The notes under the pieces are model-generated. The model ran no database searches. It was not told where the DNA came from and saw nothing but the letters and a program-made list of their open reading frames with translations. This document shows, one piece after another, positions 9,483 to 18,776 of a stretch of DNA of 64,000 bases. Source of the DNA: Candidatus Defluviilinea gracilis. Its GTDB lineage: Bacteria > Chloroflexota > Anaerolineae > Anaerolineales > Villigracilaceae. The position numbers and the translations under genes were made by a program. Location of the stretch: positions 552,811 through 616,810 of the forward strand of contig JADJWS010000003.1 of the NCBI GenBank assembly GCA_016716235.1, written 5' to 3'. The first letter of the stretch is position 1, and every line of letters begins with the position of its first letter.

Positions 9483-10514
9483 TTACGATCGCGCCGAAAC
9501 CGCAAAAGAAACGCGCGCGCCTTTGCCCGGGGAACTGTCGATTTCGAAATTTCCACCCAACATCTCAGCCCGCTCGCGTATCAGTTTCAACCCAAGACTA
9601 TTATTCTGGAGCGCGCTGTCGGGGTCAAACCCTTTACCATTATCGTCAATACTGACGCGGATTCGATCCTCTCCCAAATCTGTCAGCACTTTCACCTGGG
9701 TAGCCTGCCCATGCCGAGCCGAGTTCCCGAGCAGTTCTTGAATTGCGCGGAATAACATAACTTCGAGATAGGGTTGCAGGCGACGTTCATTACCGGTCAC
9801 GGTGATGGTTATATCAATGCCTGTCTGTTCTCTGTAAGCGTCGGCATAACGACGGAGCGTGGGGACCAGCCCCAAGTCGTCCAACATCATCGGGCGCAAC
9901 TCAAAGATGAAATTCCTCACCTTCTGGAAGGTGCCCATCGCGGACGATTTCAAATTATTCAATTCATCGCGAGCTTGGTTTGTATCCACATCCATCAGGC
10001 GCATTGCGATCTCGGTCTGGAGGATGAAATTCGAGAGCGCTTGCGCGGGTCCGTCGTGTATTTGGCGCGATAAACGCTGGCGTTCGGTTTCCTGCGCATT
10101 GACCAGCATTTCGACGCTTGCCATGGGTCCTTTGGATGCCGACCCGGGCGAAGCAGTGACCGCTCCGCCGCCTGCGGTCATTGCGCTTGCCCGTTCAAGC
10201 GCAGATTTGAACCGTTCGAGGTGGGTTTTTTCACTTTGGAGTTTTTCCAACTGCCCTCGCATCACAAACAGCCGTTGCTGGGCGTCCAGGGCGGAATCGT
10301 AGGCGTTTCGGATTTCCTGCTGGGGCATTTTATCCAATTGGTTCTGGACCTGTTGCAAGTGAGTGGTAATTGCCGCATTCCGCTGGGAAAGTTTGGAGAC
10401 TTCAACCTGACTTTGCTCGATCATCAAGGTAATCTCACGCAACGCGCGGACTGTTTCGTCAAGTTCAGTTTGAATGTCCAATTCGCCGGCGGGCGATTCC
10501 ATTTCCACAGACAT
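9483..10514 (-). CDS. NarL-type sensor histidine kinase (HisKA_3)
   Basis: Protein of 343 residues without clear membrane segments. Residues 15-115 are predicted coiled coil (TLMIEQSQVEVSKLSQRNAA onward). A Gly/Ser-rich linker follows, then the HisKA_3 dimerisation helix with the phospho-acceptor His in RLSRQIHDGPAQALSN near residue 160. The HATPase domain has the N box (LLGNSARHG) and DDNGKGFD. The gene starts 3 nt after the stop of the response regulator gene, its probable partner, and precedes flp, suggesting control of the pilus locus (inference). Confidence 0.9.
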   Translation of the reverse strand: MSVEMESPAGELDIQTELDETVRALREITLMIEQSQVEVSKLSQRNAAITTHLQQVQNQLDKMPQQEIRNAYDSALDAQQRLFVMRGQLEKLQSEKTHLERFKSALERASAMTAGGGAVTASPGSASKGPMASVEMLVNAQETERQRLSRQIHDGPAQALSNFILQTEIAMRLMDVDTNQARDELNNLKSSAMGTFQKVRNFIFELRPMMLDDLGLVPTLRRYADAYREQTGIDITITVTGNERRLQPYLEVMLFRAIQELLGNSARHGQATQVKVLTDLGEDRIRVSIDDNGKGFDPDSALQNNSLGLKLIRERAEMLGGNFEIDSSPGKGARVSFAVSARS

Positions 10515-10517
10515 ACA

Positions 10518-11219
10518 TTACTCCTGGGTTTTCTCTTGGTCGAATTGTAACTTAACCCAACCGCGCTTGAGGGCATAGACAACGGCCTGGGTGCGGTCTT
10601 CAACGCCGAATTTGCGAAGGATCGAGGTGACATGGTTTTTCACAGTCTGGTGGCTGATCCCCAACATGCCGGCAATTTCCTTGTTGCTCATGCCGCGCAC
10701 AACACAACTGAGGACTTCCATTTCACGGTCCGATAAAGGATGAAATGGCGCGCCAGGCTCACTGTAGGATCGACGCGTGCCTTCCATCTGTTCGTCGATC
10801 CAGTGGTCAAGTTCGCGCCGGTTGAACACATTTCCGCCAACCGCGTACCTCCCCTCGGAAACGGCTCGAATCGTTCGCGCTAACACATCGGGTTCAATAT
10901 CCTTTGCGCAATATCCAGCCGCGCCTGCGATCATTGCATGGATTGCCTGTTCGACATCGTCATAGCCGGTCAGCAAAACAACACGGGTCGGGATGCGATC
11001 GGATGACACGTGATGCGTAACTTGTTGACCATTCAAGCCGGGCATGTTCACATCGAGGATCGCCACATTGGGCTTCAACGACCGAATTTGATCAAGCGCG
11101 TCATTCCCATCTGAGGCTTGAGACAAAATCCGAAAATCCCGTTCCAGAGATAACGCATCCACCACCCCCTGCCGAAATAACGGGTGGTCGTCTGCAACGA
11201 TCAGAGTGATTTCATTCAT
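10518..11219 (-). CDS. NarL/FixJ-family response regulator
   Basis: Protein of 233 residues. The receiver domain (residues 4-120) has the acidic pair ADDHPLFRQG and phospho-acceptor Asp in VAILDVNMPG. The LuxR-type helix-turn-helix domain is at residues 160-225 (LSDREMEVLSCVVRGMSNKE, then GISHQTVKNHV). It is transcribed with the adjacent histidine kinase. Its targets are not visible; the downstream flp/tad locus is the obvious candidate. Confidence 0.93.
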   Translation of the reverse strand: MNEITLIVADDHPLFRQGVVDALSLERDFRILSQASDGNDALDQIRSLKPNVAILDVNMPGLNGQQVTHHVSSDRIPTRVVLLTGYDDVEQAIHAMIAGAAGYCAKDIEPDVLARTIRAVSEGRYAVGGNVFNRRELDHWIDEQMEGTRRSYSEPGAPFHPLSDREMEVLSCVVRGMSNKEIAGMLGISHQTVKNHVTSILRKFGVEDRTQAVVYALKRGWVKLQFDQEKTQE

Positions 11220-11324
11220 AATTCAATCCCATGTTTAACTGTGCGCCGGAGTATAGCACAGGTGGAACATGGGGGCAATTTGGCGAGTTTGCGCTTGCAT
11301 TTCAATATCGTTTTAGCATTCATG

Positions 11325-11420
11325 ATTTCCATTTTAAGACCTGCCGTAGTTGCACTGCGGCGGCAGTACAATTGCCCGCCAACTGCGTAAGTCCTGATTC
11401 ATTATTTCCATTTTAAGACC
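11325..11420. repeat. Short copy of the 1849-1945 element flanked by 17-bp direct repeats
   Basis: The block 11343-11396 is an inverse-orientation relative of the MITE-like element near 1.9 kb: the complement reads GGACTTACGCAGTTGGCGGG, then the shared TGCCGCCGCAGTGCAACTACGGCA. ATTTCCATTTTAAGACC occurs on both sides (11326-11342 and 11404-11420). The right-hand copy encodes the last residues of the glycosyltransferase gene, so insertion duplicated the gene end or fell between existing repeats. Confidence 0.6.
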
Positions 11421-12874
11421 AGCATGTGTTCATCGGGGTTTGTAGAGGATAAAGCCCCGCCCGCAACATGGATGATTTCCCGGTTTGCGAGTAGCGCATG
11501 ATAAAAACCTGGGGGCGCAATCAGGTAATCAACCGACCGCTCGTTGAGATACTCTACCAGCCTAGCTTCATCGCGGATAAACGGGATCACTTCCGGATCA
11601 ACCAACCCGGCAAGGTCAACAAGCGGATTTGAGACAAAATATCCCATCGCGCCGATATCATGAACGGCGAGGGTGTCGTCGGGTGGGATATTTTGTTTCA
11701 CCCATTCGGCAGTGGCAACCATTTCACTTTCCACCCAGAGCACATCATCCGCATTTTGCAACCCGCCCAGGATGAAAAACAATACCGAGAACACCGCGAC
11801 CAGAGTCGTCCACAGAAATTTCAGGCGCAGATTCGATGTTGCCCTCAACGCGAACCCAGCCATGCCTAACAATCCCCACAGGTAAAGGATGGGAAAAGCA
11901 GGGATGATGTAACGCCCGTGTTGATAGGGAGGCAACCGCAGGAAATAGATCAAGATATATCCAATAAACCAGATCACCCCAGCCAACGCGCCCCAATTTC
12001 GATTCCGAATTGCCCCGCCCACCCACCCTACTGCGCCGGGGAACAAAGCAATGAAAGGGCTCGCAAAAATGGGCGCCAAATAATCGACTAGGCGGTCTTT
12101 CAGCGGTTGGTCGAGCCAGGCGGCTTGATACTCCGCTTGCTTGGCGTAGAACGTATTTGGCATTGGGTGACCGGACAGCGCAAGATTGAATAACATATAC
12201 AGAAGGAACAAAACCCCAAAACCGATCAACGCAGAAACAGCCGATCTGCCGCGCGAGGACCAACTTTTTTCATTGAAGACAATCGTAAATAAAATCGGAC
12301 CCAGCAATGTCGCTCCATCGGGACGAACCCACACACTGAGACCGGCAAGCAGACCCAACATAGCATAGCGCTTCGCGCCGCCGATGAGAGCTGTTAGAAC
12401 AAGAAAGATCAACAACGCGTGGAGCAGGGTTTCCATCCCGGAGGTTGCCGACCAGGTGAGATGCCAGGCAAACGCAAAAAAGATTCCCACCCAAGGGACG
12501 CGAGGCTGATACCCCGTCAGCAATTTTCGCGCGCTGGCTTCGGCTGAAATGGCGAGCAGGGTTAGCATCAACCATCCGAGAAAAAATGTCCAACCATAGG
12601 GAGCCAGGCGCAGTACATATCCGATCGAAAGTAATAACGTCCAAAGTGGCGAGGTGGAACCGGCAGATTGCTCGCCGAGCCGAAACGCCCATTCGCCCTG
12701 TTCGGCGAAATTTCTCGCATACGTGAGGTGAATCCACGCGTCATCAAGCGGAAAGCCGACGCGAGCGATCGTCGCGCTCATCAACAAATACAGCCCCACC
12801 GCAATGAGCGCCGCGCAGGCGACGATCACGCGCCAATCAAGGGTTGGCTTCGATGAAATAGAGGCGCGCGCCAT
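11402..12874 (-). CDS. Multi-spanning glycosyltransferase-like membrane protein
   Basis: Protein of 490 residues with about 10-12 hydrophobic helices. Residues 35-75 read GFPLDDAWIHLTYARNFAEQ followed by GEQSAGSTSPLWTLLL. This acidic Asp-Asp loop after the first helix is characteristic of GT-C polyprenyl-phosphate-dependent glycosyltransferases. The C-terminal 90 residues are outside the membrane. It overlaps the next gene upstream by 38 nt. A role in moving sugars onto envelope polymers or proteins is likely; the substrate cannot be told. Confidence 0.75.
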   Translation of the reverse strand: MARASISSKPTLDWRVIVACAALIAVGLYLLMSATIARVGFPLDDAWIHLTYARNFAEQGEWAFRLGEQSAGSTSPLWTLLLSIGYVLRLAPYGWTFFLGWLMLTLLAISAEASARKLLTGYQPRVPWVGIFFAFAWHLTWSATSGMETLLHALLIFLVLTALIGGAKRYAMLGLLAGLSVWVRPDGATLLGPILFTIVFNEKSWSSRGRSAVSALIGFGVLFLLYMLFNLALSGHPMPNTFYAKQAEYQAAWLDQPLKDRLVDYLAPIFASPFIALFPGAVGWVGGAIRNRNWGALAGVIWFIGYILIYFLRLPPYQHGRYIIPAFPILYLWGLLGMAGFALRATSNLRLKFLWTTLVAVFSVLFFILGGLQNADDVLWVESEMVATAEWVKQNIPPDDTLAVHDIGAMGYFVSNPLVDLAGLVDPEVIPFIRDEARLVEYLNERSVDYLIAPPGFYHALLANREIIHVAGGALSSTNPDEHMLVLKWK

Positions 12875-14396
12875 CGACTTCTCCTACAAAAATAAAATTT
12901 GAGTTCCCTTCCGGGATGTCGTATAAATCTTGAATCGCGTCGTACGTGCCACCCTTCTCAAGGACAAGATATCGCGCGTCAAATTTTTCCGCGACGGCAA
13001 GGATCGTCGATTCATCTCCAAACGGCAACGCGACCGCCGCCCGACCCGATGAGATGAAGTACCCGGGCGGATTACGGACGATCACCACATCCTTCGGGCT
13101 GATTCCACTTTCCTGAAATTTTTCCTCCACTTTCGCATACACGGCATCATCCTGCGCCCATCCGTCGGAGATCACGCGAAGATTCACGAGATAGAACGTC
13201 ATAAACACAGCCAGAAAGATCATCATCCCTTGAAATACAAACGGCGCGTTTTTGTCTTTAAACTGACCACGATCGCGCGCCCACGCAAGGACGGCGTCCA
13301 GCCCGACCGGCGCGACAGCCCACCACATCGGCTGGAACGCCGCGCCCGCATGGAAAAAACTTCCGCGCGGACCTGCGAATGGAAAGACGACCGTCATCAC
13401 AGCAAAAAGGATCAGCCAGCCTATTACCGCGACCTTTGTCCGCAATTCCTTTCGCAGACCCCACAATCCAACAACAATGAAGGGAAGAAGAAATATCTCG
13501 CCTTGCGCGCCAAGTGCGATGCCCAAGTTCGATGCAAGCGCGGCAAGCCGGTCTTGCAATGCCGCGCTCCAGCCTGCTTGCAGGAATCCATCGCGCGTCA
13601 ATGCGTCGAGCGGATAGATGAAGGTTTGGTTGTAATTCTCAAGCCAGAGCAAGCGTCCGCCGCCGGGGGCGAGGAATGAGTGAAACAAGGTAAAGGTGCG
13701 GTAGTGCCAAAAGCCCATGGTCACGAGGTAGCCGAGGAGAGTGAGCAAGCCGGCGGAAAGCGTAGAGCGGGCTTTCGCAATCACACTTGCCTTCTCCATT
13801 CGAAAGAGGGGGATTAACCCCGCAAGACCGAGCCAGAGCAAACCGTCACTGCGCGAAAGAGTCAACAGGCCGGCGAGCGCGCCGAGGGCGAGGGGAATCC
13901 ATTTTTCGTTACGGGGGGCAAGGAGGAAAAAAGTCGCGCCGAGAATCATAAAGATGGCATAGTTATCAGGGACGGGCATGAACGGCGCGTAGTACAGCGA
14001 GAAGATCGACAGCAAGCCGGAAGCCAGGGCAAGGCGGGTTTGGCGAGAAATGTCGAAAGCGAGAGCGGCGGTCAGGAGGGGCGCGCAGGCTGAAAGGAGG
14101 ATGAACGGAGCGCGTCCAGCCGCGTAGGTGGCGAGTCCCGTGACCCACATCCCCAGGGCCGAGATCATGGACGCCAGCGGCATCCAATAGGTGTGCGAGG
14201 GGTTGGGGAGTCCTTGCGGGTCGCTGAGGTAATTCCAGATGTAGGGTTCGGTGAAGCCTTTGCCTTGCGCGAGTTGAATGCCGCCGGCAAAATAATAATC
14301 GGCGTCCATGTAGCCCGGCAGGTTTTGATAGCGCGAGACCGCGATTGGGACAGCCAAGCCAACGAGGAAGAGCATAAGGTAATGACGCCAGTTCAT
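12837..14396 (-). CDS. Multi-spanning membrane protein, GT-C glycosyltransferase-like
   Basis: Protein of 519 residues from ATG 14396 (MNWRHYLMLFLVGLAVPIAV). A much longer open frame upstream runs through the neighbouring gene in another phase and is rejected. The start overlaps the stop of the 14393-15658 gene in an ATGA arrangement, a sign of translational coupling. After helix 1 comes LPGYMDADYYFAGGIQLAQG, an acidic loop like that of GT-C enzymes. There are about ten further helices and a soluble C-terminal domain of about 130 residues. The specific reaction is unknown. Confidence 0.7.
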   Translation of the reverse strand: MNWRHYLMLFLVGLAVPIAVSRYQNLPGYMDADYYFAGGIQLAQGKGFTEPYIWNYLSDPQGLPNPSHTYWMPLASMISALGMWVTGLATYAAGRAPFILLSACAPLLTAALAFDISRQTRLALASGLLSIFSLYYAPFMPVPDNYAIFMILGATFFLLAPRNEKWIPLALGALAGLLTLSRSDGLLWLGLAGLIPLFRMEKASVIAKARSTLSAGLLTLLGYLVTMGFWHYRTFTLFHSFLAPGGGRLLWLENYNQTFIYPLDALTRDGFLQAGWSAALQDRLAALASNLGIALGAQGEIFLLPFIVVGLWGLRKELRTKVAVIGWLILFAVMTVVFPFAGPRGSFFHAGAAFQPMWWAVAPVGLDAVLAWARDRGQFKDKNAPFVFQGMMIFLAVFMTFYLVNLRVISDGWAQDDAVYAKVEEKFQESGISPKDVVIVRNPPGYFISSGRAAVALPFGDESTILAVAEKFDARYLVLEKGGTYDAIQDLYDIPEGNSNFIFVGEVDGARLYFIEANP

Positions 14397-15658
14397 TTGC
14401 GTAACCCCACTTGATCGAACCACGTGCGCGGCGAACGGACGGCAAACCAGCGCATCCAGTACAGGGCGAGGATCGCCGCCATGGGCGGAAGGGTCGCGAG
14501 TAGATCTTTGTACAGGTATGATGCAAAAACAAACGACGCGTAGTACAAACCGAATGGGATCAGCAAGCCGCTCGCGAACACGATGAAGCCCGCCATGATC
14601 GGGCGGCGATTCCAGCGCTCGGATACAAGCAGGAGGATCAAAATAAAAGCGGGTAACAACGTCGCATAGTTGGACGGGAACATCGGAAAGCCAAGCAAGG
14701 GCGTTGCGGCAAGCGCGAGGCAGGCGACCCAGGTGATTCGGCGAAAATGCTCCTGTGCCGCGCGAAGCATTTCGATGAGCACGATGATCAGCAAAGCGGC
14801 AGAAATCACTCCACCCATTGGAAATCTCGAAGCGGGGAACCAAAATTCCAATATGGCGTTGAGGTTCAACGCCGCGCCGCGATACCAATCGGACAGCGTC
14901 GCGCGAACGTACGGGAGGAACCAGTCTGGCTTCATCAAAAAAGATACCGCGAGCAACACGAAAAGCGCCATGCCAAAACCGGTCAGCGCCGCCCAGCGCT
15001 TATTGGCAACGACGAGGAGGAGGATGAATAGAAAAAATAACGCGCCCACTTCCCACTGATAGACGAGAAGGGCAAGCAGACCACCGACGAGTTCATCATG
15101 GAAGGAACGGAGCGCGAGCAGGATCGAGATGTAGATGAAGGTGAAGAATATTGTGGGAGACGCGGAGATCAGAGACAAAAGGCTGTAGTAACCGAATAGC
15201 GAAAAAGCAAAAAGGCATATAAGCGCCCAGTGCGGAGCCTGCCATTCGAGCAGGCGCAAGGTAAGCAAAACGGTTCCCACCAATGCGGCTTCGGCGAAGA
15301 GCATCCAAATGCCGCGCGCGATTGAAAAATCGCTGAAGACCGCCAACGGCGCATACAACAACACAATATAAAACGGATCGTTCAGCACATATCCATACTC
15401 GCTAGCCAGGGCGGTTCGCCCATAGACCAACGACTGCGCGCGCTCGGCAACGGCTGTGCTGTATGGCTCCACGCCCTCGAACATGAACGCGCGCGCGCCA
15501 TTCCAACGTAAAGATAACCACTCGCCGCCGGGCAGGGACCGCGCGAGGAAGATATTCAGCGCAAGCAATCCGGCGAGGACAAGGAAAAACAAAATAAGGA
15601 AGCGAATATCCTCCCAACTCCATCCTTTGCGCATTTTGCGAATATCTTGAAATGCCAT
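14393..15658 (-). CDS. GT87-like (DUF2029) membrane glycosyltransferase
   Basis: Protein of 421 residues with about ten hydrophobic helices. After helix 1 it has EWLSLRWNGARAFMFEGVEP, which matches the first extracytoplasmic loop of GT87-type mannosyltransferase-like proteins. FYIVLLYAPLAVF follows in the next helix. It is first of three overlapping membrane genes on the minus strand, which probably act in one polyprenyl-linked glycan pathway (inference). Confidence 0.7.
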   Translation of the reverse strand: MAFQDIRKMRKGWSWEDIRFLILFFLVLAGLLALNIFLARSLPGGEWLSLRWNGARAFMFEGVEPYSTAVAERAQSLVYGRTALASEYGYVLNDPFYIVLLYAPLAVFSDFSIARGIWMLFAEAALVGTVLLTLRLLEWQAPHWALICLFAFSLFGYYSLLSLISASPTIFFTFIYISILLALRSFHDELVGGLLALLVYQWEVGALFFLFILLLVVANKRWAALTGFGMALFVLLAVSFLMKPDWFLPYVRATLSDWYRGAALNLNAILEFWFPASRFPMGGVISAALLIIVLIEMLRAAQEHFRRITWVACLALAATPLLGFPMFPSNYATLLPAFILILLLVSERWNRRPIMAGFIVFASGLLIPFGLYYASFVFASYLYKDLLATLPPMAAILALYWMRWFAVRSPRTWFDQVGLRK

Positions 15659-15833
15659 ATTCTCTCGAGTGCAACAACCGTTGAGCCGCGAAGCCCGCCA
15701 TGAACGCTAAAAATTCTGAAACCGGCGGGGTCCAGGAACCACGAGGACACGTCTGAAACCTGCGATCCTTTTTTTCCTTGTACCGCGTGTCCTTCGTTTG
15801 AAAAGGTTCCCGTTAATTACGGGGGAGCCAAAA

Positions 15834-16400
15834 TTACTCAATGACAAACCGAAAGATTGGACGTGTGGGTGAATTGCGCGCAACCTCTTTGAAGCCCGCC
15901 TGCTCGAACGCGGATGCCAACCCTGTGAACGCAAACGGAGGCGCGATCGTTTTCTCAGCCTCCACAGGATAGCCTTCGACGATCTTTCCGCCCTTCGATC
16001 TGACATACCCAACCGCGGCTTTCAACAACTCGACGTTGATGCCCTGCTTGCGGAACTTCTTCGCGACAAAAAAGCACGGCACCGACCAGACTTCCTGTTC
16101 GTCCACCGGCTTGAGAATTTTGGAGTGCGCCAGTTTTTCATACGCCGCGCGCGGCTCCACCGCCACCCAGCCGACTACATCGCCATGCAGGTATGCGAGC
16201 AAACCCGTGACCGCGCCATCGTTTAATTGGTTTTTATGCAATTGCCGCGCTTCGTAGCCTTTTGCTTCGTCGTAGGCTTTGCCGCGCAGTTTCCAATACA
16301 TACACCAACAGCCATCACATGCGCCATGCGAGCCGAAGAGTTCTTCGAAGTCATTCCAGAGGTTTCGAGTGAGGGGGTGAAAAGAGAGTTCGCTCATCAA
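15834..16400 (-). CDS. GNAT-family N-acetyltransferase
   Basis: Protein of 188 residues. The first third contains CDGCWCMYWKLRGKAYDE, a Cys-rich motif typical of one GNAT subfamily. The acetyl-CoA site follows as VPCFFVAKKFRKQGINVELL, a variant of the (Q/R)xxGx(G/A) loop in which the second Gly is replaced by Asn. KGGKIVEGYPV and the C-terminal FEQAGFKEVAR complete the fold. The start could be either of two adjacent Met codons. The substrate is unknown. Confidence 0.85.
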   Translation of the reverse strand: MMSELSFHPLTRNLWNDFEELFGSHGACDGCWCMYWKLRGKAYDEAKGYEARQLHKNQLNDGAVTGLLAYLHGDVVGWVAVEPRAAYEKLAHSKILKPVDEQEVWSVPCFFVAKKFRKQGINVELLKAAVGYVRSKGGKIVEGYPVEAEKTIAPPFAFTGLASAFEQAGFKEVARNSPTRPIFRFVIE

Positions 16401-16473
16401 ATATTCCTAGCCGCAAAGACCACAGAGTTCTCGGGGAAAATCTCAAACTCTCCGCGCTCGCGGTGGCCAAATT

Positions 16474-17373
16474 CTACGCCGTCAGTATGTTTAGTTTTTG
16501 CGGCAAAATTTCGTAGTCAAAATCTTGAATCCATTCGGGGAGCAGTTCGCCATCGGTGTGGGCGGGAGAGGGCGATTCGAGGTGAAGGGAAATTTTCGTC
16601 GTGTTCACTTCGCGCATCCCGTCCATTTCAACATAACTGCCTTTGTCTTCATTGAACGCGCGGGGCAAAGCCTGAAAGAGTCCAAGTCGCGTGGCGCGAT
16701 AGCCGAAGGCGAGGGTCAACTTCCCGTCGAAAGGATTCGCGTGTGGCGTCATGAAGAATCCGCCCGTGCGCCGTCCGTTCCCGATTGAAATGAGGGAAAA
16801 TTTTCCGCTGTATTCGCCACCGTCCCAGGTGAGCCTGCCTGTCCAGTCGGGTTTATCCATGATGCCCTGCACCGCCGCAACGAGATAACGCCCAATGCCT
16901 TTGATCCAATGGATCTTTTCATGCTTGAGGGTGACGTACGGCTCAAGCCCGGCGCCCGAATTGTTGATGAAATATTTATTGTTCAGCCTGCCGAGGTCCA
17001 TCGCGCGAGTCTTTCCGTTTGCAATGACGCGCGCGGCTTCGTTGAGTTCCTTCGGTAGACCGAGCGCGAAAGCGACGTCGTTCGCGGAGCCCGTCGGCAT
17101 GATACCCAGCGGACCAATCGCTTCATTCGCAGTGGACGCCTGCATCAATCCATTGACCGCGTCGCCCAGCGAACCGTCGCCGCCCGAGACGATGATCGGC
17201 GAAAACTTTTCACGCGCGGCTTGCGCGGCGAGTTCGACGATCTGTCCCTTGTGTTGCGAGACGACCAACTCGAATTTCACGCCCGCGGCATTGAGCGCGG
17301 CTTCGGCTTCGGGCCAGCGCTTTTGTGAGTTCCAGCGGTTGGAGTAGGGATTCAGAATAACTTTTGCTGTCAT
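16474..17373 (-). CDS. Diacylglycerol/lipid kinase family protein
   Basis: Protein of 299 residues from ATG 17373 (MTAKVILNPYSN). The catalytic domain shows PIIVSGGDGSLGDAVNGL, the GGDG nucleotide-binding motif, and GIMPTGSANDVAFALGLP. The C-terminal beta-rich domain has GGFFMTPHANPFDGKL. It probably phosphorylates diacylglycerol or a related lipid on the inner membrane face. A longer frame upstream to 17586 starts in repeat-like intergenic sequence and is not preferred. Confidence 0.88.
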   Translation of the reverse strand: MTAKVILNPYSNRWNSQKRWPEAEAALNAAGVKFELVVSQHKGQIVELAAQAAREKFSPIIVSGGDGSLGDAVNGLMQASTANEAIGPLGIMPTGSANDVAFALGLPKELNEAARVIANGKTRAMDLGRLNNKYFINNSGAGLEPYVTLKHEKIHWIKGIGRYLVAAVQGIMDKPDWTGRLTWDGGEYSGKFSLISIGNGRRTGGFFMTPHANPFDGKLTLAFGYRATRLGLFQALPRAFNEDKGSYVEMDGMREVNTTKISLHLESPSPAHTDGELLPEWIQDFDYEILPQKLNILTA

Positions 17374-17500
17374 TTTTATGATTAACCGCCAAGAGCGCGA
17401 AGATCGCAAATTGAACCAGATTTTCCTGGCGCAGCTAAGTTTTTCGGCGTCTCTGCGGTTGCAAATGAAAGGGGGTTGTTCGGCAAAGTGATCGTGGCGT

Positions 17501-18436
17501 TCATGGATCAGGTATTTCAATTTTACTTGAATTCCAACTTTTGAATTGCGCGAGTAAAACTGCAACGAAGATGACAATACAACCAAGACTCTGAATTGGC
17601 TGGAGGGTCTGACTCAACACGAGCCAACCTGCAAGGGCGGCGAAGACCGCCTCAAGGCTGAGAATCAGGGCGGCGTCGGTGGGAGGCGTGTGTTTTTGTC
17701 CCCACACTTGAAGCGTGTACCCGATGCCGACCGAGATCGAAGCGCGGAAAAGAATCGCGCCGACGAGCGGAAGCGCCGTCAGTTGCGAAACGTCTTCGAG
17801 GGCGAGTCCGCAGAGGAGGTTGAGAAGTCCGCTGATGAAGAAGTGACCCGCCGCAAACGAAACGGATTCGAATTTGGAGGCGAACCGCCCCAGCACAACA
17901 ACGTGCAACGCCCAAAACGCAGAGCCGACGACTTCCAGCGCGTCGCCTCTTTGGAACTCGAATTTGCCCGCCGTGGAAAGGAAGTACGCCCCCACCCCAG
18001 CAAGGACGACCGCGAGCAAGTCCACCCCGTGTGGTTTTTCGCGGAACATCGCCCACAACAAAAACGGAGTGAACACCACGTAGAGGCTGGTGAGGAAACC
18101 CGCGTTGGCAACCTTGGTGTAGAACAGCCCCACCTGTTGGAAGGCTGTGGCGAAAAACAGGATCGCGCCCGCGATGAACATCCACTTCCATTGTTGGGAT
18201 ATTTTAGGTAGCCACAGAGACCTTTGAGAATTTTTCTTTTTCTCTTTTTTCTCTGTGCTCTCTGCGGCTAAAGTGGTTTTCGGGATGAACGGAAACAAAA
18301 TCAACGCGGCGAGCATGAAACTCACGCCGTTGAATAGATAAGCGACATGGTACTGCGCCGCTATTCCCTGCGCGACAAATCCCGTCCCCCAGATGATGGC
18401 TACAATGAAGAGAAGAATGTCGGCTTTGAGGCGCAT
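17501..18436 (-). CDS. EamA/DMT-family permease
   Basis: Protein of 311 residues with ten predicted helices in two EamA repeats of five. The first repeat starts ADILLFIVAIIWGTGFVAQG and the second VGSAFWALHVVVLGRFA. A charged insertion between helices 2 and 3 contains a Lys-rich run. The family exports or imports metabolites; no substrate can be assigned. It is divergent from the yjbQ 5' fragment to the right. Confidence 0.88.
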   Translation of the reverse strand: MRLKADILLFIVAIIWGTGFVAQGIAAQYHVAYLFNGVSFMLAALILFPFIPKTTLAAESTEKKEKKKNSQRSLWLPKISQQWKWMFIAGAILFFATAFQQVGLFYTKVANAGFLTSLYVVFTPFLLWAMFREKPHGVDLLAVVLAGVGAYFLSTAGKFEFQRGDALEVVGSAFWALHVVVLGRFASKFESVSFAAGHFFISGLLNLLCGLALEDVSQLTALPLVGAILFRASISVGIGYTLQVWGQKHTPPTDAALILSLEAVFAALAGWLVLSQTLQPIQSLGCIVIFVAVLLAQFKSWNSSKIEIPDP

Positions 18437-18453
18437 GAGATGCGAGGACTAGG

Positions 18454-18487
18454 TTTGTTGTCGGATCCTATGATTTGTTGTCGGATC
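18454..18487. repeat. 14-bp direct repeat in the EamA/yjbQ intergenic region
   Basis: TTTGTTGTCGGATC occurs at 18454-18467 and again at 18474-18487, starts 20 bp apart (about two helical turns). Two tandem sites on one face of the DNA, between divergent genes, could be an operator. No known regulator motif was recognised. Confidence 0.4.
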
Positions 18488-18602
18488 AACTGCGCAGACG
18501 ATTTTAATACCGATAATACTTTACGTGGATATTATACAATCAAGGCAAAACAACTTTTCTCGTAACAAGCATGGAGGATCCCAACTTCATCGGCGAGAAA
18601 CC

Positions 18603-18776
18603 ATGATGAAACACTACCGTAAGGAACTCTGGTTCAACCTCCCCTCCCGCCGCGGATTCGTGAATATTACGCCCGAGGTGGAACTTGCCCTGCGCGAAAG
18701 CGGAATCAAAGAGGGGATGGTTCTGGTGAACGCAAGTTTGTCACACCTCCACCACCGGGACCGCCCCATCGCGTAG
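18603..18776 (+). pseudogene. yjbQ: yjbQ 5' part, disrupted by element insertion
   Basis: The frame encodes MMKHYRKELWFNLPSRRG and continues to GMVLVN, closely matching the first 41 residues of the intact YjbQ at 48345-48764. After codon 41 (18725) homology stops: the remaining residues come from element sequence and end at 18776. The missing remainder is at 48897-49196. YjbQ proteins (UPF0047) have thiamine-phosphate-synthase-like activity or related roles. This fragment lacks the catalytic His and acidic residues of the later half, so it should be inactive. Confidence 0.88.

Noticed and set aside
12837..14888. A 683-residue protein starting at 14888
   Set aside because: The first 160 or so residues are an out-of-phase reading of the neighbouring membrane gene; the ATGA overlap marks the real start at 14396.
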